Assembly (NCBI GenBank): GCA_023405875.1
Contig: JAEXXN010000018.1
Location: forward strand, 1-7,685
Direction: 5' to 3'
Length of the DNA: 7,685 nucleotides
Source of the DNA: Bacillota bacterium
GTDB lineage: Bacteria > Bacillota > Clostridia > Lutisporales > Lutisporaceae
Shown here: positions 5,997-7,685 of the stretch, one piece after another
How positions within the stretch are numbered: the first letter of the stretch is position 1
How the letters are laid out: each line of letters opens with the position of its first letter
Program-made: the position numbers and the translations under genes
The notes under the pieces: model-generated
What the model was told of the DNA's origin: nothing
The model's input: only the letters and a program-made list of their open reading frames with translations
The model's database searches: none

Positions 5997-6959
5997 ATGA
6001 ACATATTAATATTAAGCTGTGGTGCGAGAAATAAAATCGTTCAGTATTTTAGAAAAGGGTTAGCCGGTAAGGGTTTAGTAATAGCGACAGACTGCAGCGA
6101 CCTTGCTCCTGCTCTATATGATGCAGATATGCATTTTATTGTTCCAAGGATGAATGATGAAGGTTATATGGATATCATCATAGATATTTGCAGAAAGAAT
6201 AACATTAAAGGTGTTTTATCTTTAATAGATCCTGAACTCAGCTTGTTAGCTGAGAATAAGGAAAAATTTCTTGATATGGGAATAACTCCTATTATTTCGG
6301 ACTATGAAACTGTTGAAATATGTTTTGATAAATATAGGTTTTACGAATTCTTGGTTCAAAACGGATTTAAGACTGCAAAAAGTTATGTAGATAAAGAAAA
6401 ATTCTATCAAGATGTAGAAGATGGAGTTATTGAATATCCAGTTTTCATTAAACCAATAAAAGGTAGTGCAAGCATTAACATCAGCAAAGTAACAACCAAA
6501 GAAGAAATTGAGATTTTGTTTGGTCGATATGACAGTTTAATGATTCAAGAGTTTATGGATGGCATTGAGTACGGTGCTGATGTTTATATTGATATGATAT
6601 CAGGTGAACCGATTACAATATTTACAAAAGAGAAGATAAAGATGAGAGCTGGAGAGACGGACAAGTCGATATCAATTAAAGACGAAAGGCTTTTTGAGTT
6701 GATCAAGAAATTTGTAATTAAATCAAACCTCAAAGGGATTATCGATATTGATATTTTCAAGGTTAAAGGAAGGTATTACATTTCAGAAGTAAATCCACGA
6801 TTTGGTGGCGGTTATCCCCATGCGTACGAATGTGGAGTAAATGTGCCAAATATGATAATTAATAATATATCAGGAATTATTAACGAAGAAGTGCTAGATA
6901 GATATGATGAAGATGTTTATATGATGAAGTATAATGAAGTGAAAATATTAAAAGGGTAA
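5997..6959 (+). CDS. CarB-like ATP-grasp ligase of polysaccharide loci
   Basis: A 320-residue ATP-grasp protein related in layout to the carbamoyl-phosphate synthase large-subunit half. An N-terminal Rossmann-like pre-ATP-grasp domain (MNILILSCGARNKIV onward, about 1-100) is followed by the ATP-grasp core: DKYRFYEFL (111-119), YPVFIKP (147-153) with K152, the glycine-type loop KGSASIN (155-161), QEFMDG (184-189), IDIDIF (249-254) and SEVNPRFGGG (263-271), whose E264 and N266 should bind magnesium. Lysine, glutamate and asparagine of the ATP and metal sites are all present, so it looks active. Family members join a carboxylate, activated as acyl phosphate, to an amine or other nucleophile. Stand-alone copies are common in capsule and exopolysaccharide clusters, but their substrates are mostly not established. 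Here an amide link between an amino or hydroxy acid from the preceding genes and an amino sugar is a reasonable inference. It is separated from the next gene by a 119-base AT-rich gap. Confidence 0.88.
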   Translation: MNILILSCGARNKIVQYFRKGLAGKGLVIATDCSDLAPALYDADMHFIVPRMNDEGYMDIIIDICRKNNIKGVLSLIDPELSLLAENKEKFLDMGITPIISDYETVEICFDKYRFYEFLVQNGFKTAKSYVDKEKFYQDVEDGVIEYPVFIKPIKGSASINISKVTTKEEIEILFGRYDSLMIQEFMDGIEYGADVYIDMISGEPITIFTKEKIKMRAGETDKSISIKDERLFELIKKFVIKSNLKGIIDIDIFKVKGRYYISEVNPRFGGGYPHAYECGVNVPNMIINNISGIINEEVLDRYDEDVYMMKYNEVKILKG

Positions 6960-7003
6960 TTAAGACAGTTTTGTACAATTTTTTATTAGAGAAGATTTAG
7001 CGA

Positions 7004-7022
7004 ACTTATATAGTATATGAGT
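7004..7022. repeat. Near-perfect 19-base dyad in the intergenic gap
   Basis: ACTTATATA, a central G and TATATGAGT form an inverted repeat with one T/G mismatch in the arms. The one-base centre makes an RNA hairpin unlikely, but a dimeric DNA-binding protein could use it. It lies 57 bases before the GT4 start, within the longest gene-free stretch of the window (6960-7078), and overlaps a -10-like TATAGT (7009-7014) without a good -35 box. A separate 8-base palindrome, TTGTACAA, is at 6971-6978. In such AT-rich DNA chance is a real alternative. Confidence 0.3.
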
Positions 7023-7078
7023 TTTTATTTACGGTAAAAAAATAAATATTTGTTAAATTATCATAGGATGGATAGAAA

Positions 7079-7685
7079 ATGAAGAATATATGGATGCTAA
7101 ACCATTACGCAAAACCATTTGAAGGAAGGCATTACAAATTTGCTAAAAAACTGGCTGAACAGGGCTATAAAGTTAAAGTATTCTCTGCCAGCACAATTCA
7201 TAACTCTAGTAAAAATCTCATTACAGATTCCAGTAAATATACTGTTAAAGAGGTTAACGGAAGTCAGTTTATTATCATAAAAGCATGTAATTACTATGGA
7301 AATGGGAAAAAAAGAATAATAAATATATTAGAGTATACGCTTGGATTAATGTTCGTGTCAAAAAATGTAGATATAGAAAAGCCAGATGTAATTTACGCTT
7401 CATCAGTTCACCCACTGACATGGATTATTGGATACATATTAGCAAAAAAATATAAAGCTAAGTTCATAGCAGAAACTAGAGATTTGTGGCCAGAGACCTT
7501 AGTTGCAATGGGGCAATTAGGCAGGAATAGCATATCAGCTAAGCTACTTTATATGTTAGAGAGATTTGTTTATAAAAGAGCAGATAAGCTCATTTTTACA
7601 TTTCCTGGGGGCAAAGATTATGTAGAAAGTTTAGGACTTGATATATCAAAGGTAAGATATATAAATAACGGTATTGATATTGAGG
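7079..7685 (+). CDS. GT4-family glycosyltransferase, N-terminal part (runs off the window)
   Basis: The first 202 codons of a GT-B glycosyltransferase, with the frame open to the window edge. MKNIWMLNHYAKPFEGRHYK (1-20) is the N-terminal strand and glycine-containing acceptor loop, followed by FAKKLAEQGYKVKVFSAS (21-38). KPDVIYASSVHPLTW (101-115) and FIAETRDLWPET (129-140) are typical of the WbuB/FnlD-like GT4 group, as are YKRADKLIFTF (165-175) and the INNGID (195-200) hinge region. The C-terminal nucleotide-sugar-binding domain (with the EX7E motif) lies outside. AGGA about 10 bases ahead supports the ATG. It probably adds the next sugar to the lipid-linked primer made by the initiating transferase, at the cytoplasmic membrane face. 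Donor sugar is unknown; WbuB-like enzymes often use 6-deoxy-N-acetylhexosamines. Base composition is very AT-rich, like the rest of the right half. Confidence 0.9.
   Translation, partial: MKNIWMLNHYAKPFEGRHYKFAKKLAEQGYKVKVFSASTIHNSSKNLITDSSKYTVKEVNGSQFIIIKACNYYGNGKKRIINILEYTLGLMFVSKNVDIEKPDVIYASSVHPLTWIIGYILAKKYKAKFIAETRDLWPETLVAMGQLGRNSISAKLLYMLERFVYKRADKLIFTFPGGKDYVESLGLDISKVRYINNGIDIE

Noticed and set aside
7020..7050. T-rich and A-rich arms (around TTTATTTAC and GTAAAAAAATAAA) that might form a terminator after the ATP-grasp gene.
   Set aside because: The pairing is imperfect, almost purely A/T and would be weak; no GC stem followed by a T-run is present.
1..7685. Search by eye for CRISPR repeats, tRNA or rRNA genes, insertion sequences and transposase fragments.
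   Set aside because: No spaced direct repeats, tRNA-like cloverleaf with CCA end, rRNA motifs or transposase motifs were seen; the loss of the dehydrogenase has no visible mobile-element scar.

Overview
The window looks like part of a surface-polysaccharide (exopolysaccharide or capsule) locus from a Gram-positive anaerobe, most likely a clostridium. This rests on AT-rich DNA, heavy use of ATA and AGA/AGG codons, strong GGAGG-type ribosome sites, and products closest in character to the Bacillus EpsC/EpsN/EpsL group. The species cannot be fixed from the sequence alone. All genes lie on the + strand with short gaps, so one operon or two consecutive transcripts are plausible.

Left part (about 1-3850) is the sugar-initiation module. 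A membrane-bound UDP-GlcNAc 4,6-dehydratase (EpsC/PglF/WbpM type) is followed by a DegT-type sugar 4-aminotransferase very like EpsN/PglE. Overlapping it by one base is a monotopic phosphoglycosyl transferase (EpsL/PglC type). Together they would make a UDP-4-amino-4,6-dideoxy-GlcNAc sugar and transfer it, probably after N-acetylation to the bacillosamine type, onto undecaprenyl phosphate. The usual PglD/EpsM left-handed beta-helix acetyltransferase is not seen in the window.

Middle part (3860-6959) is a less familiar cassette: a fold-type I amino-acid aminotransferase, the broken C-terminal third of a D-2-hydroxyacid dehydrogenase, a GNAT acetyltransferase and a CarB-like ATP-grasp ligase. 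A reasonable inference is that it makes and attaches an acyl, aminoacyl or hydroxyacyl decoration to the glycan; the GNAT could alternatively replace the missing PglD. The dehydrogenase remnant lies in the same reading frame as the aminotransferase, has an in-frame TAG, and carries a GC-rich hairpin directly after that TAG.

Right end (6960-7685): a 119-base AT-rich gap with a near-perfect dyad, then the first 202 codons of a GT4 glycosyltransferase that runs off the window. GC content drops from roughly half in parts of the first gene to 25-30% in many rows after about 3100, which suggests a conserved assembly end joined to a variable, exchangeable serotype-like part. The most unusual items are the dehydrogenase relic with its TAG-hairpin and the absence of the expected acetyltransferase.
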